Source: Orychophragmus violaceus
Taxonomy: Eukaryota > Streptophyta > Magnoliopsida > Brassicales > Brassicaceae
Assembly: GCA_030180135.1 (NCBI GenBank)
Contig: CM058230.1
Span: forward strand, 12,525,082 to 12,589,081
Length of the DNA: 64,000 bases
Direction of reading: 5' to 3'
Below the pieces are notes generated by a model. It saw only the letters and a list, made by a program, of their open reading frames with translations. It made no database searches and was not told the origin of the DNA. How positions within the stretch are numbered: the stretch's first letter is position 1; every line of letters starts with the position of its first letter. Of the stretch, positions 12,299 to 26,937 are shown piece after piece. Made by a program: the position numbers and the translations under genes.

Positions 12299-12542
12299 TG
12301 GCGGACCCAGGCTCAATTTTTGGGGGGTTCATCAACTGGGCTATAGCCCAATATGAAAGAGAGAGAAAAGAAAAATTATAAATATATGCATCTAAGGGGA
12401 AACGAACTGCATTAAAAGGGGGTCAATGGAATGATAATGAAACCAAATGAGCTACAAAATCTTTACTAACATATGACAAACACTAAAATTCTAAATTTAA
12501 CCAGTGTCAAGTGAACCCATATTCTCTAACATGGGTCCGCCA
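12299..12542. mobile_element. Small inverted-repeat element (MITE-like)
   Basis: The left end TGGCGGACCCAGGCT and the reverse complement of the right end, TGGCGGACCCATGTTA, share 11 terminal bases. The 244-bp interior has no coding potential. No clear target duplication was found, so the superfamily is open. Confidence 0.6.
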
Positions 12543-12652
12543 TTGCTTGTATATATTAAAAAATATGTTAGACCTTTTAAAAAACATTCATACCAAAGGA
12601 CTAAACTATATATGTATAGTAAGGACGAAAAGAAAAAACAGAACAAATGTAT

Positions 12653-13593
12653 CACTACAAAAAATTGCGGATTAGCTATGGATTTTTTGTAGCTATTTTT
12701 TATCAGCTACGGAATCTTGTCATAACTATTTGTAGTAAGTTGTAGAAAGTTTTAGCTAGGATTAGCTACGAAAGTGTCGTATACTAGCCACAGCTTAAAT
12801 TCGTGCTATTCACATGTAGATCACAATAAAACAAAAGGTGATTGGTATTATAAATATCAAATTTAACTAATATCAATTTTGACTATGTGTTTAAAAAAAA
12901 AAATTTTGAGATCAATCAAAATAACTTTTTTCCTTTCCAAATAAAAATCAACCTCGGGGTTACGCTATACACCCGTTGGCAAATTTTTATTTTTGATGAT
13001 GCGATTGTATTTTACTATATTATAAAGATTTTTAAAAGGTGATTAAATGCGCTTGATGCTCTAATTACATTAGCTATATTAACTACTCGTACCTATAATA
13101 CCAATTTAAGTATATTAATCAATGGTGTATTAGGTGTGCTTGTAACATTTCGATACGTGTGAATTATGAAGTTTCCTTGCACGGTTGCACCATAGTTTTT
13201 ATGATGTTGTGGTTTATGGAATCACAATCATGTCCTATTAACACTTCAAATCAAACTACTCGTACCTATATAGGATGATATGTGTATTTATGTGAAACAC
13301 TCTACCGAGGTTAGTTTTAATTATTTATAATAAATTTTGTTGTAGCATCTCAATATACCATTTGTTTGTTGTTGTTTACATACCAATTCATGTTGATAGA
13401 AACAGGCTAGTTAATACTTTAGAAAATCAAAATATTTGTAACCAAAATCATATTTATTCGCTACAAACTCTTCGTATTTTTTTACTTAGTTTTTTTACAA
13501 AGCACGAAAACAGGAAGAAAGAAAACTAATAAAGGTTAGCTACGAGAAGAGCATCAAATGTTATGGTGAAAACATGACTTAAAATTTGTAGTA
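12653..13593. mobile_element. Degenerate CACTA-type non-autonomous element
   Basis: The left end is CACTACAAAAAATTGCGG, followed by repeated AGCTAC/AGCTA subterminal words. The right end, near 13581-13593, reads AAAATTTGTAGTA and has AGCTACGAG upstream. No matching 3-bp duplication is visible, so the right boundary is tentative. Confidence 0.42.
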
Positions 13594-14853
13594 ATAGAAA
13601 CGTCCATTTGGGTTTATATGAATTTTTTAAGGTTATAGTTTTATTTGAATATTGACAATATCTAATTTCTCTTAGTTATTATGTCTTCATAGTCTCTGTA
13701 TACGTAATATAAATCGATTGACAAAATTATAAAATATACTACATTTTTGTGTCAACATAAAATATACTACATTTGACGGACAAAAAACGCAACCTATAAA
13801 TTTCCAATACACTTTGTATCTATAATTAAGCTTATCTATGTGTCACTATCCGTATGTGAATATGAAACGTACTTAAATTCGTGACGAATAACACATCCGA
13901 ATAATGTAAGTTTGATTAAATTAATTAATCATCTAAAGTAGTAAGAGACAAGGATAGAGCATCAAAACTCGAAAAGAAAACCCACCAAGTCAGCGATCAT
14001 CTAATCACATTAGAGAACCATTTAAAAAAATTAAGTAGTCATCAAACACAATCACCTGGAAATTCGCTTCCTAATCAAGATTTCTCGATAATCCTCCTCA
14101 TCATAATCATTTTTTTCTTTATAAAAAAACAAATATGAATAAAATAAATAAACAGAGGTAGACCATAACTAATCATTTGGTCTTCTACGTGGGATTTTGT
14201 ATACTACTTACTTACGCCCATAACTACGCGGGACACATCGCTTTAAATCATACAAAGACAAATTCGAAACAATCTCGAGTGGAAACACTTAAACGTCGTC
14301 GTTCTATTCATTTAATTAATTAGCGTAATTATTTTAATAATATTGTGGTCTCTTTTTCGGGCTGGTGGGCTTTTTGTGTCCGCTTCCCGATGGTTTCTCT
14401 CTCTACCTCTTTTTAATTGAATATTTACCAATTTGCCCTAATATTATTAGTATTCCTTTTTTTGTTACTAAACTTTTTATTTATAAATTAAAATTTTGAG
14501 TGTTCTTTTATTTTGCTATCTCTCTTCCGTCTCTGTTCTATCTCTATCTCTCTCTTGTTTCTTTTTATGTATCGAACGTCTATATTCGCTCTCAGATTAT
14601 AGAAACCTGCGAATCTGATCATCAACAATCCATATACGTTTTTCACAGCTTCTCTTTTTCCGGCCATTTCCGATTGAAAATCAGCCGGAGAATGTGTGTT
14701 AACTCCACTGGAATTTTACTTTAGTTACGGCGGATCTAGCCTTCCTATATGAGAAACAGTTAAACCCTAGATTCAACACTAAAATCGAATGCCATTTTCG
14801 GAGGTTGAAGAACATTCTGAGAGGAGGTGGAGTGAAGGTTTTCTGATGAGTAG
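13594..14853 (+). promoter_or_regulatory. PIP5K1 upstream region and 5' leader
   Basis: A CT-rich tract at about 14395-14580 (repeated TCTCTC) precedes the gene, typical of plant core promoters and leaders. Three short upstream ORFs lie in the leader, at 14692-14724, 14750-14764 and 14789-14857. The last ends inside the main start codon. No transcription start can be fixed from sequence alone. Confidence 0.5.
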
Positions 14854-14857
14854 ATGA
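14789..14857 (+). CDS. 22-codon upstream ORF overlapping the PIP5K1 start
   Basis: ATG at 14789 encodes MPFSEVEEHSERRWSEGFLM followed by SR and then TGA at 14855-14857. The stop overlaps the main ATG (14854-14856) as ATGA. This arrangement could couple termination to re-initiation. Whether it is translated is unknown. Confidence 0.4.
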   Translation: MPFSEVEEHSERRWSEGFLMSR

Positions 14858-17800
14858 TGCGTGAATCGCTTCCGAACGAAGAAGAAGAAGCAACTGAAGT
14901 GTTTTTGAGCAGCGTCGTTGAGAAGGAGGAGGATATTTTGTGCCCGAGAGAAGAGGAAGAGAGAAGAGATTCAGTGTTGCTAGCTAAACCTCCTATGGTG
15001 CGATCGATATCTCAAGTAGCGACGAGGCGCGTGACTCCCACACCCCTCCTTGACGTTGAGAAGCCGCTTCCGAACGGGGATCTTTACATGGGGAGCTTCT
15101 CCGGCGGGTTTCCTCACGGATCCGGCAAGTATCTGTGGAAAGACGGATGCATGTACGAAGGCGATTGGAAACGAGGTAAGGCCTCAGGGAAAGGCAAATT
15201 CTCATGGCCGAGTGGAGCGACTTACGAAGGCGAATTCAAATCCGGTAGAATGGAAGGATTCGGGACATTCACCGGCGCCGACGGAGATACTTACAGAGGA
15301 ACTTGGGTCGCCGATCGTAAACACGGCCACGGTCAAAAGCGATACGCAAACGGAGACTTCTACGAAGGGACTTGGAGACGGAATCTACAAGACGGTCGAG
15401 GTCGGTACGTTTGGAGAAACGGGAATCAGTACACCGGAGAATGGCGCAGCGGCGTGATTTCCGGGAAAGGTTTGCTCGTTTGGCCTAATGGGAATCGATA
15501 CGAAGGTCAGTGGGAGAACGGAATCCCTAAAGGAAGTGGAGTCTTCACTTGGGCTGATGGAACCTCTTGCGTCGGAGCTTGGAATCAGAGCAATATCATG
15601 AGGAATTTCTTCAATGGGATTGAGAAGAATGATTTGATTGTAGCGACGAGGAAGAGATCTTCTGTTGATAGTGGAGCTGGAAGTCTAGGCGGGGAGAAGG
15701 TTTTCCCGAGAATCTGTATTTGGGAATCTGATGGAGAAGCTGGAGATATCACTTGTGACATCATTGATAATGTTGAAGCATCCATGATATACAGAGACAG
15801 GATCTCTGTTGATCGTCATGGGTTTCGTCATTTTAAGAAGAACCCTTGTTGGTTTAACGGCGAGGCAAAGAAACCTGGCGAGACCATATCTAAAGGGCAT
15901 AAGAAATACGACTTGATGCTGAATTTGCAATTAGGAATCAGGTAAAATCTCTCAGATTTGATAGAATTGAATCTGATTTTATTATATTGATTTCGTTCTG
16001 ATGAAAGGTTGTGAATTTAAATTAGGTATTCTGTTGGCAAACATGCGTCGATTGTTAGAGATCTTAAACAGGCTGATTTCGATCCAAAGGAGAAGTTTTG
16101 GACAAGGTTTCCGCCGGAAGGTACTAAGACGACGCCGCCGCATCAGTCAGTTGATTTCCGGTGGAAAGATTATTGCCCTTTGGTGTTCAGGTATCTTTAT
16201 CTTTCTCAAAAGTGTTTATATGTTTCAACTTGCTTAGTTTTTTTAGGCTTGCTGATGTGTCTGTTACCCAAATTATGGGTTTAGTTGATAAGATTATGTG
16301 TTGAATTGTGTTTCTTTTTCTGGCAATTTTGTTTGTAGACGTCTCAGGGATCATTTTCAAGTGGATCCAGCTGAGTATATGTTAGCTATATGTGGAAATG
16401 ATGCTCTTAGGGAATTATCTTCACCTGGAAAGAGTGGAAGCTTCTTTTATCTAACTCAAGATGATAGGTTTATGATCAAGACAGTGAAGAAATCTGAAGT
16501 CAAGGTTAGTATTAAGTTGTTGCCGTCTTATTCTCTGTTGTCATTTTTGAAAACGCTTGTCTAGTTGTCTGGAACAAGTTGATTTACTTAATTAGCGGTT
16601 GCGACACCTTTTTGTTTGTTTCTTTCTTTGCTTTCACATTTACTTTATCAATCATAAACTCCACTAAGTCTGTGATTAGCTAAATAAAATTTGACCTGAA
16701 GCTTTTGTCTTCTTTTGTTTAGGTGCTTCTGAGAATGCTTCCAAGTTACTACAAACATGTCTGCCAATATGAAAACTCCCTCGTGACTAGATTCTACGGT
16801 GTTCATTGTGTAAAACCCATTGGTGGCCAGAAGGTAATGTGCTGTTTCATCTAAAGCTTAATGGGTCTTTTAGTTTCCAGAAAAATTTACATATTCTGTT
16901 TACCATTTTATCAGATTCGGTTTATCGTCATGGGGAACTTGTTCTGCTCCGAGTATAGAATCCAGAGACGGTTTGACCTCAAAGGGTCTTCCCATGGACG
17001 GAGTACCGCAAAGCCTGAAGGGGAGATTGATGAGACCACGACTCTAAAGGACCTTGATCTCAATTTTGCTTTCCGTCTTCAGAGAAACTGGTATCAAGAG
17101 CTTATGAAGTAAGCTCCATGCTTACTCATTTTTTTTTTTTGCTTGTTCTACTCAGCTATTCAGAGTATACAGCAACGTAAACATATATCTTATGCTGGTC
17201 CGTAATTCATGATCAGGCAAATAAAACGCGACTGTGAGTTCTTAGAAGCTGAGAGAATAATGGATTATAGCCTTCTAGTTGGGGTTCACTTCCGTGATGA
17301 CAACACAGGAGAGAAAATGGGGCTTTCTCCACTCGTTTTGAGATCTGGTAAATTAGAGACATCATTCTCTATCTGTGTCCCCTTGCATTGAAGTTGACTT
17401 GTCTGTAAGACTCATGTCAATATCTTGTGCAGGTAGGATAGATTCATATCAGAATGAGAAATTTATGCGTGGTTGTCGCTTCCTAGAGGCTGAACTTCAA
17501 GACATGGACCGGGTTTTAGCTGGCAGGTAACATAAGCATTTAGATATTGACAATCATTTATCCGGGCTTCTCATTGTTAAATGATACGAAGTTGACTTGA
17601 CAGAAGAACAGCTTTTTGCATTTATATAGCCTTTTTGATTATTGCAGAGACATGGGAGTGGTTGTGAGATTCTGTTTCGTATTAGTATTAATGAATGTAG
17701 GAATGATATAATATGTCTGGCAAGATAGTGAGGTGTGAAACAGATCATGTGGTCCTGTTTGCTCAATCAATTCACTCTGTTTTCTTTCTACAGGAAACCA

Positions 17801-18097
17801 TCGATAAGATTGGGTGCAAACATGCCAGCAAGAGCAGAACGAATGGCTCGAAGAAGCGTTTGTGATCAGTATACATCAGGAGGAGCCAGTTATCATCCAT
17901 CTCACGGTGAGATGTATGAAGTGGTTCTCTACTTTGGAGTGATTGACATCTTGCAAGACTACGACATAACCAAAAAGATAGAGCATGCTTATAAGTCATT
18001 ACAAGCTGACCCTGCTTCAATATCAGCTGTTGATCCTAAACTATATTCAAAGAGGTTTAGAGATTTCATCAGTAGGATCTTCATCGAAGACAGCTAA
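14854..18097 (+). CDS. PIP5K1: Phosphatidylinositol 4-phosphate 5-kinase 1, MORN type
   Basis: The enzyme converts PI4P to PI(4,5)P2 at membranes. Eight exons were deduced from GT/AG sites: 14854-15941, 16026-16190, 16339-16504, 16723-16833, 16915-17108, 17217-17347, 17433-17526 and 17794-18097. They join in frame to 750 residues, close to the roughly 752 of Arabidopsis PIP5K1. The N-terminus is acidic. About eight MORN repeats (G-x-G-x(3)-W/F-x-(N/D)-G patterns) span residues 76-260. The kinase domain fills about 350-745, with GSFFYLTQDD, MIKTVKK (ATP lysine), the substrate motif DLKGSSHGR, MDYSLLVGVHF and IDILQDYD. The start has two tandem ATGs, MMRESL. Nothing looks broken. Other family members are less likely, given exon-1 wording and neighbours matching At1g21980. 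Confidence 0.95.
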
Positions 18098-18767
18098 AGA
18101 TGATGATGATGATATAAGGATTTAAGTAACATTCTCGGCTTTTGAAAAGGGATGTGCCAAGAAGGGTAAAATGGTAATCTCAAAAGGGAGAAGAAGGGTG
18201 ATTTTGGATAATCTTTTTGAGATGATCAGTCAAAGTTTTGGGTTGGGGGAAGCTTGTGGTGAGCGATATATTTATATTTGTAAATATAGATTGTGAAGGT
18301 TTAGTATATAGGCAGAGAAGAAATACAAAATGAAATTGGGTTTGGTAAGTTCTGATGATATATAAAAGTGTCACTGAAAATAATGTTTAAGAAAAGAAAA
18401 AGAGGAGTTGATGCCAATATTTTAACTATCTCGGTCCCATATTCTCATTGGATCCCCTCCCTCTTTAACCATCTAAAGTTAAGGGGTCCCTTTTTTGGTG
18501 AATAAATTTGGTTCGATGCTAATTGCTATGTTGAAATATTATAGTGTTTTGAGTTGAGAATCAGTTGATCTACGTACCCACAGTCCTAACGAAATAGTTT
18601 AATAGTAACTAGTAGAATATAATAGTATGGTCAAAGAAGGAAGAGTTGAACTGGGGTTGGTTTTTGTGGAAAGTAGAGAAAGCTAAACGAGAGAAGAACA
18701 CCGCATGTCTTTTCCTTACATTCTTTACGAAATCTTTTCTTTTTTAAATGTGTCTTCTCTCAAATCT
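18098..18767. other. PIP5K1 3' untranslated region and downstream spacer
   Basis: A short GAT-rich run (GATGATGATGATGAT) follows the stop, then AT-rich DNA. No other gene is visible. The poly-A site was not identified. Confidence 0.5.
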
Positions 18768-19876
18768 TCTCAAATCTTTAAGTCTCATTTTTTTTTAAAA
18801 AAATGTTATATTATTATTTAAAAACCAATCAAAATCAGAAATAAAACGATTAGATGTGAAATCAAAATTATAACTGAACCACGAAAAACGTAAATAACCG
18901 AAAGAGAAATCCGATTAGAGTTAGTAGCTACTTTAAATATCATCCATTTAAGTCACCTCTTGGCTGCCGGCAGCGTACCTCCGACCCTCTTCCCGACAAA
19001 CATGAAAAACCGGTCTAATGATTAGTAGGCCTAACTTTCGCGCCTCCTTTCGACGATTGTGCTCCTCACGAAAATCTCTCACGGCTTTACCTGACGAGAT
19101 CTGCTTGCGCAATTTCTTATAGCCGCCTTCCATCACGGGAGAAACCACCCTTCGTTCACAATCTCTCTTCACTAGATCGTCTCCACAAAATCTTTCCCAA
19201 ATCCGTTCGACGAGACACCATGGCCACCTTACATCTTGTTGTCAATCCTCACCATCATCGCAGTGATTTCACCTAGCACCACTACGAATCTCGTCAACAC
19301 ACCACGACACCCACCGGAACACCTTATCATCATCCGTTGTTAAGCGGTTTACAGATCCGAGACTCTACTCCAATCATTGCACCCACTTTGGTTTGATGCA
19401 GTTTTCTGACGGCTTCAAACTCGGCAACTCACAAAATTCAAGCTTCATTTTCGATCTCTGCATCCACTTTGATTCACCGATGTCTTCGGCGGCCGCAAAC
19501 TCGGTGACCGCAAAATCCGTTAGAGAAAAGTCCAATCTACCACCGTTTGCTCCGCCGAGGGGTCTTCCATACCACTCGCAGTCGAATTAGGAAAGGCGAA
19601 TCATTTTATGGTTTTCTTTGGTGTAACCCGGCTTCGATAAAGCGTGATCTACAAGGAAACTACTCACATCGTCGGCGGAGACCACCAAACCACACAAAAA
19701 AACTAAAAAGATGGCAAAAACTTAAAGCGGCGACTCTTTTTCTAGAGAGCATTTTTAAGTCGGTCACATGTATTCCCGCGCACGACCTCCAATTTCAACA
19801 ATATACGTTGATTTATGAGTTATAGTTATTTTTAGAAAATGCCTATTCTCTCAAATCTTTCAACAAGTCTCATTTT
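18768..19876 (-). mobile_element. Second ORF-less retroposon-like insert
   Basis: TCTCAAATCTTTAAGTCTCA at 18768 onward recurs, with a few changed bases, as TCTCAAATCTTTCAACAAGTCTCA at 19848 onward. They flank an insert of about 1050 bp. Beside the left copy is T(8-9)A(7), which on the minus strand gives an A-run before the repeat, as expected for a retroposon tail. The body is C-rich with no intact protein. It loosely shares AAATAACCGAAAG with the insert at 7204-7912. The duplication is imperfect, so the insertion is older or the boundaries are approximate. Confidence 0.55.
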
Positions 19877-20514
19877 AACAGTGACAATTTTGATCCGTAA
19901 TTTCTAAGCTTCGGATCAGTTATGGATACCTTCAAAAAGTATATATGACTGTTAATCTGTTATTCAAATTAACATCGAGATATTTTGACAAAAATTAAAG
20001 TCTGAGAAGAACTTATAGTGTTTGTTCTCATGTGTTTCTTTAGTTACGCTTTTCAGTTTATTTCCAGTCTAATCAACAATCCACATTGCTTTGTTTATGA
20101 TTAATCTCTAAATTTTCAAAGTTGCTTTTCTGTTTTTTTTTTTTAATAAGACTTTACATAATATTGTATTTTAGTCATCTTGAAAAGTTTATTTTAATTG
20201 AACGAGGTTGCATCTATATTTTCGTTCTCGTTTTAGGTTTAACATATTCCATAGTCCATATAATTGCTTTCATTGGTAAAATAATAAACTTTTGTTAGAA
20301 AAGAAAATTTTGATTGATGTACATTAGGAAATGTTTAAATGTAAATAATAACTTATAGACATGAGTTCACATGATGTCCTCTCCTATTCACAGATCCACT
20401 AGATGTTAAAAGCTGACATACTACTACTATATCTAACAACTACAATGCCTAGATATTATTAGATTACACCAATTTGGAATTTGAAATAAGTAAACAAGAT
20501 CCTACCAATAGTGT

Positions 20515-22234
<1,720 letters not shown>

Positions 22235-22269
<35 letters not shown>

Positions 22270-23250
22270 GTAAAATCTTAAATATTATTACCATTTCTTT
22301 TGTTTGGACAAAATACATGAGAAAACACAGAAGACATAATAATTAAAAAAAACTACTAAAGAAAACTAAACACAGATGAAGCCCAACAAACTAAAAAGAC
22401 CAGAACTGAAGAATGGGCTCGGGCCAACTCGCTCAAAATATACCCATTAGCTGTTAGAAATCCTAGCCATACACAGAACGGTGACAAGCCATCGAGCTGC
22501 CGCTGCCACCTCCACGATAAGGAACTAGAAGTTTGTACGTACCAAAGCTAAGATCGCCGGAAACGAAACCACCATCATCTAATTTGATACCAGAAACACC
22601 GACGCAGACTAAGAACGGAACATATTGGATCGACCAAGTTGGGAAACAGAGAGATGGAAGCCGAGATGCCGATCTGGCCACCGATGGACCGTTGCAGATG
22701 TCAGTAGCCGCATACGCTCATTTCTGACCCAGCACCCTCCTCATGATAGCGAGCATACTCAAAGGACATGCAATTCAAGCAACCGGAAAACCACCGCCCC
22801 GCAACTCACCCCTAACCCGAGAGCATAACCGCCAGACAACGCCGAAAGAAACCGCACCAGAACCAAACGGAGGACCGACCTTAAAATCTTCACATCAGCC
22901 TTGAGTATGCTTTAATAGAACCTGTCCTCATCAAATCTGGTTCAGCAATAACGTCTGTCACCAACCCCAAGGCTTGCCGTTGTAAAAGCGCTGGAGAGCT
23001 TTGACCTGCCAACGAGTTGGACAACACCATCTTCAACTCACGGATATAAGCATTGTCCTAACAAAAAAACAACCAAAATGGAGTCTTTTCTGGTAGCGGC
23101 GCAGAACGCAAGCCACGGGAAAGCGACGGCTGAACGACAAAGAAAGAAAAAGAGCGACGACGAATTTTTGGTTAGGGCGAACTCGTCTTGTTTTCGGGCC
23201 AGAGAGAGAAACCCAAAAAAATCTTTGTTGTTTTGTTTTATACTAATTTT
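22235..23250 (-). mobile_element. Third ORF-less retroposon-like segment with (TA)n tail
   Basis: On the minus strand this runs from about 23250, through a GC-rich leader-like region, to TTTGTCCAAACAAAAGAAATG and then a (TA)n tail at 22235-22265. The base composition and tail resemble a retroposon or the ends of a LINE with the coding region missing. A 9-bp ATTTTTCTT match occurs near both ends but is too weak to prove a target duplication. No protein is encoded. Confidence 0.42.
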
Positions 23251-25151
23251 TCTTTTTTCCCCGTAATTTATTTAATTGTAACATGTATCCATGTTTCAAA
23301 TAGGCCAAAAATAATTTAATACGAAAAATTAAGAAAAAACACTGCATGTAAATAATGCAAACCGTCTTGTTTCTAGATCCGCCCCTGATTATACAGACAT
23401 ACGATATGCATATACACTCAGGTTTGCTTTTATTAAGGCACACGAATCATTTGCTCCAATCCCAAACTCGATACAAATTATCACTCAGATGAAATTGTTC
23501 TTGTTATATACGAGTATTGTTGTTAATTATTCGATGAAATTATTAATCGGACTTTTACTTTCGTATAATTATATACTACATGCAAATAAGAAGCCAAATC
23601 CAAGGTTATTGTTCCTCGTCACGCCTTCGCAACTTTGAATTTCATTACACTTTCTCATATCGATCAAGTTCAATTACGTTGAATTCTCGTGGTGTATATA
23701 AAATGATTATTAAAGGATTATTCCGACTGACTTTTTGGCTTCCGGATTTGCCGAACTCTTTCCCCTTCTATAAATCGATTATGTTCTCCATATCCTTTTA
23801 ATCGATTATATAGATTGGTTATTTCGATTCCGTGTGTCGGAATCTTCATCGATATTGACCTTGTAGTGCTCTATCTTCATCGGTGAATCTGTTGTTCTCT
23901 CCACCACACTCTCACTGTCAATTGGGATTTGAAGTTGCTCTCCGAAAAGTTTTTTTTTTCTCGATTGAGTTGAACGAAATATGAAGAAGTCATCAACTCC
24001 ACTCTTTCTTGTACTAACCACGCTATGTTGGTTAGCTGATCTACACATGACCCAAATTTGGCGTTTGTTTGTGGTTGTGATGAAGCTAGATCCATCGATC
24101 CAAATATCCATCGCTTTCGGTTGGTTCTTGATTGGTAGGTCTTACTGGTTGCAGCGAAGAAAGTTTCTGATGGCCAAAAATGTCGTCCACCGCCGTGCAT
24201 GGAGCGATTTGACACGTGGTTGGCTTTAACTCAGTCATTAGAGGCGTGTGTTGCTGTGTAACGATACAAAATTTCGGTTTCTAATATGTTACATGCTTTT
24301 TCAGCCCAACTTCCTCGTTTTCAATTATCCCATGTACCATGTAAACATGTACACTGTCTATTTACTTTGGGCCTTTATAATGAAAGTATTGTCGACAAAA
24401 AAGGATTACTCTGACTTTTGGTCCGGACGTTTGTGGTCAAGTGGTAGAAGACATGCCTTGGATATTACTACGTTTTTGGTTCGATCATCCTACTATGCGA
24501 AATTAACTCACAAATATTTGGATATCTATATAGATATGAGTTTTGTTTTAGGAATCCATTTGAATATCCGAAAAGAATATTTATATATAGGTTGCACATT
24601 CCCTTGTAGATTAGTCTGAACTCTTCTATAAATCTGGGATCCCAAATTAAGAAAAGAAAAACTCCCTCTTTCTCACAAAAAAATTACTCCCAATCACTTA
24701 TTTATTTGATTCCTACAACAAAAATAATTAAATATATATATATATATATATATATATAAACAATCTAGTGGATTATAAAAACCAAACTAAGCTATCATTT
24801 ATATATGTATCGTTGTAAATAAATAAGAGCTATTACCCTTTATGGATAGAGTTATGCTACTTTAGTAGTGACCTCAAAAACAAAGACACATTTGTGATAA
24901 AAAAAATACGGAAATTTATTCGTTAACTGTTAATTTAGATTCATTATGATTTTCTTAATTTAAAACCAATTGACAATAAGTATATTAGTTCCAACCTTTT
25001 ATAAATTAGTGTTGGTTTCTTTAAATTTCCAATATGAAATCCGAACATTCCTCTTCGAGATAATAACTTTTATCGTTGTATCTCGAATCAAATCCCATAA
25101 TAGGATCAGTAATATCTAATTTGGGGCACCCTGCTTAGGTTAAACAAGCTA
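23251..25151. other. Intergenic DNA with an (AT)n tract
   Basis: Contains an AT microsatellite at about 24733-24760. GATCCGCCCCTG at 23377-23388 resembles the terminus of a small transposon whose other end I could not find. Open frames here lack recognisable motifs. Confidence 0.5.
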
Positions 25152-25216
25152 TAATACCATGTTAATTTTTTTTTTTTTGGCTCAACAACAACTCTCATTC
25201 TCCAATAAAACATACA

Positions 25217-26755
25217 TCAATGTTTATCCTTACTAACAAAAGGATTTAACCCACTTGGCACTATATAATACAACTTAGGAACATTGTTCTCAAAAGAGGT
25301 AGCTTCCTTTGCTATCCTGTCCACCACACCATTACCATCACGGCTTCTAAAACACACTTCATGTTTCCCCAATCTCTTGAGCAGATAATGACAGTCACTG
25401 ATCACTGGGTCTAGGGCTGGCCAGCTTTCATCCAACGTTATGGCTTTCACTAGCATTTGATAATCTGATTTAATAATGATGTTATCATAATTGAATTTGT
25501 TTACACATAATATTGCCCAACGCATGGCCTCAGTCTCCGCTTCTAGAGGCGATTGCATAAGCGGCATTCTTCTTGCTCATGCCCATAAAACTCGTCCCTG
25601 ATGATCTCTTACTACCCAGCCTAACCCAGAGCAGCTATCATCCTTGTTCCACGCAGCATCCACATTGCATTTCACCCAATCCTTCGGTGGTGGAATCCAT
25701 TCCTTGTTCACAGCTTGGGGCTTCGCATGCTCTTCCTTTGTCCCCTTTTATTCCACTCTGTTCTTCCATTCTTCCATGTCTGCTAGTACCTTGTTCATAG
25801 TATCTTGGGCATCATAATCCACATCTCTAATTAAATAGTCATTCCGATTCTTCCATAACCTCCAAAGTATCCACATGCTGATCTTCCCTGTGCTTGATTC
25901 ATAAGGATAAATCGACTGCAATGTCATGACCCTATGGAAGTTATCAAAGAATGAGTCGCAGAACGATCCTGAAGGTGGCATTGGAATAGGGGAGATAGCC
26001 CAGATTAGTCTAGCATACGGGCATTGGAAGAAGATATGGTTGATTGTCTCAGAGCTCAGCTGGCAACAGACACAAACAGAATCCTTGCACATACGTCTTT
26101 GTTTGAGAGAGTCCGCAACTGAGATACTGTTGGTAAGGCATCTCCACATGAAGTGCTGAAGTTTAGGACTTACATCAGCCTTCCATGCAATTTTGAACAA
26201 AGGTTCAAGGCTCGGCTGGGTAATCATATTGCAATATTCTGTTTCATGCAGGGTTGAGATAGAGACCCAATATCCAGACTTCACAGTATATTGTCCATTC
26301 CTATTATAATCCCATCAATATCCATCCCGACTTACTGTACCACCTGGTCTGATTTTTTCAATTCTCTTTACCTTTTCCACTTCAAAAACTTATAGCAGTA
26401 AGTCCATGTTCCACCCCCTCTTGTCTTGAGTAAGAAGATCACTTACTTTGGAAAGAGAGGAGATGGTATCTCTAGTGTGGGGAAGTATGTGTAGTCGGGT
26501 TGCTTGCGCCGGTCTAGCTGGTTTAGTATCAATCCAAAGATCTTCCCAAATATCTGTGTTATCTCCACTGCCGATTGTTCTTCGTGCACCTTTCTTGAGA
26601 AGTTCTTTGGCTTGATAGATTCTTCTCCAAGCATAGGATGGTCTAGAGCCAAGGTTAGCATCGAGGGGGTTGGAATTGTAAAAGTACCGAGCCTTAAAGA
26701 CTCTTGCTATGAGTGAATCTGGCTGAGTAAGTAGCCTCCATAGTTGCTTCCCCAA
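25217..26755 (-). pseudogene. LINE ORF2 3' part: zf-RVT and RNase H
   Basis: Fragments at 26390-26755, 25748-26284 and 25217-25567 lie in different frames. The middle one has PKLQHFMWRCLTNSISVADS and CVCCQLSSETINHIFFQCPY, the zinc-binding region after plant LINE reverse transcriptases. The last has SPLEAETEAMRWA, IIIKSDYQMLVKAI and FRSRDGNGVVDRIAKEA, an RVT_3 RNase H domain. At least two frame breaks separate them. Confidence 0.88.
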
Positions 26756-26937
26756 GAGCGCAATATTAAAAGCTTGAATGTCCTTAAATCCGAGCCCTCC
26801 ATCCTTTTTTAGCTTTGCTCATATTCTCCCAAGACTTCCAATGTAGACTTCTCTTATCATTCGAATTTTCCACCAGAAATCAGCCATTAAAGCAGCTATT
26901 TGCTTGCATATCGTCTTTGGGAGGAGAAAACACGACA

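Noticed and set aside
23370..23392. GATCCGCCCCTG, resembling a transposon terminus
   Set aside because: No matching inverted end or duplication within several kilobases.
24248..24619. 123-codon plus-strand frame
   Set aside because: AT-rich, with composition typical of random intergenic sequence and no splice or family evidence.
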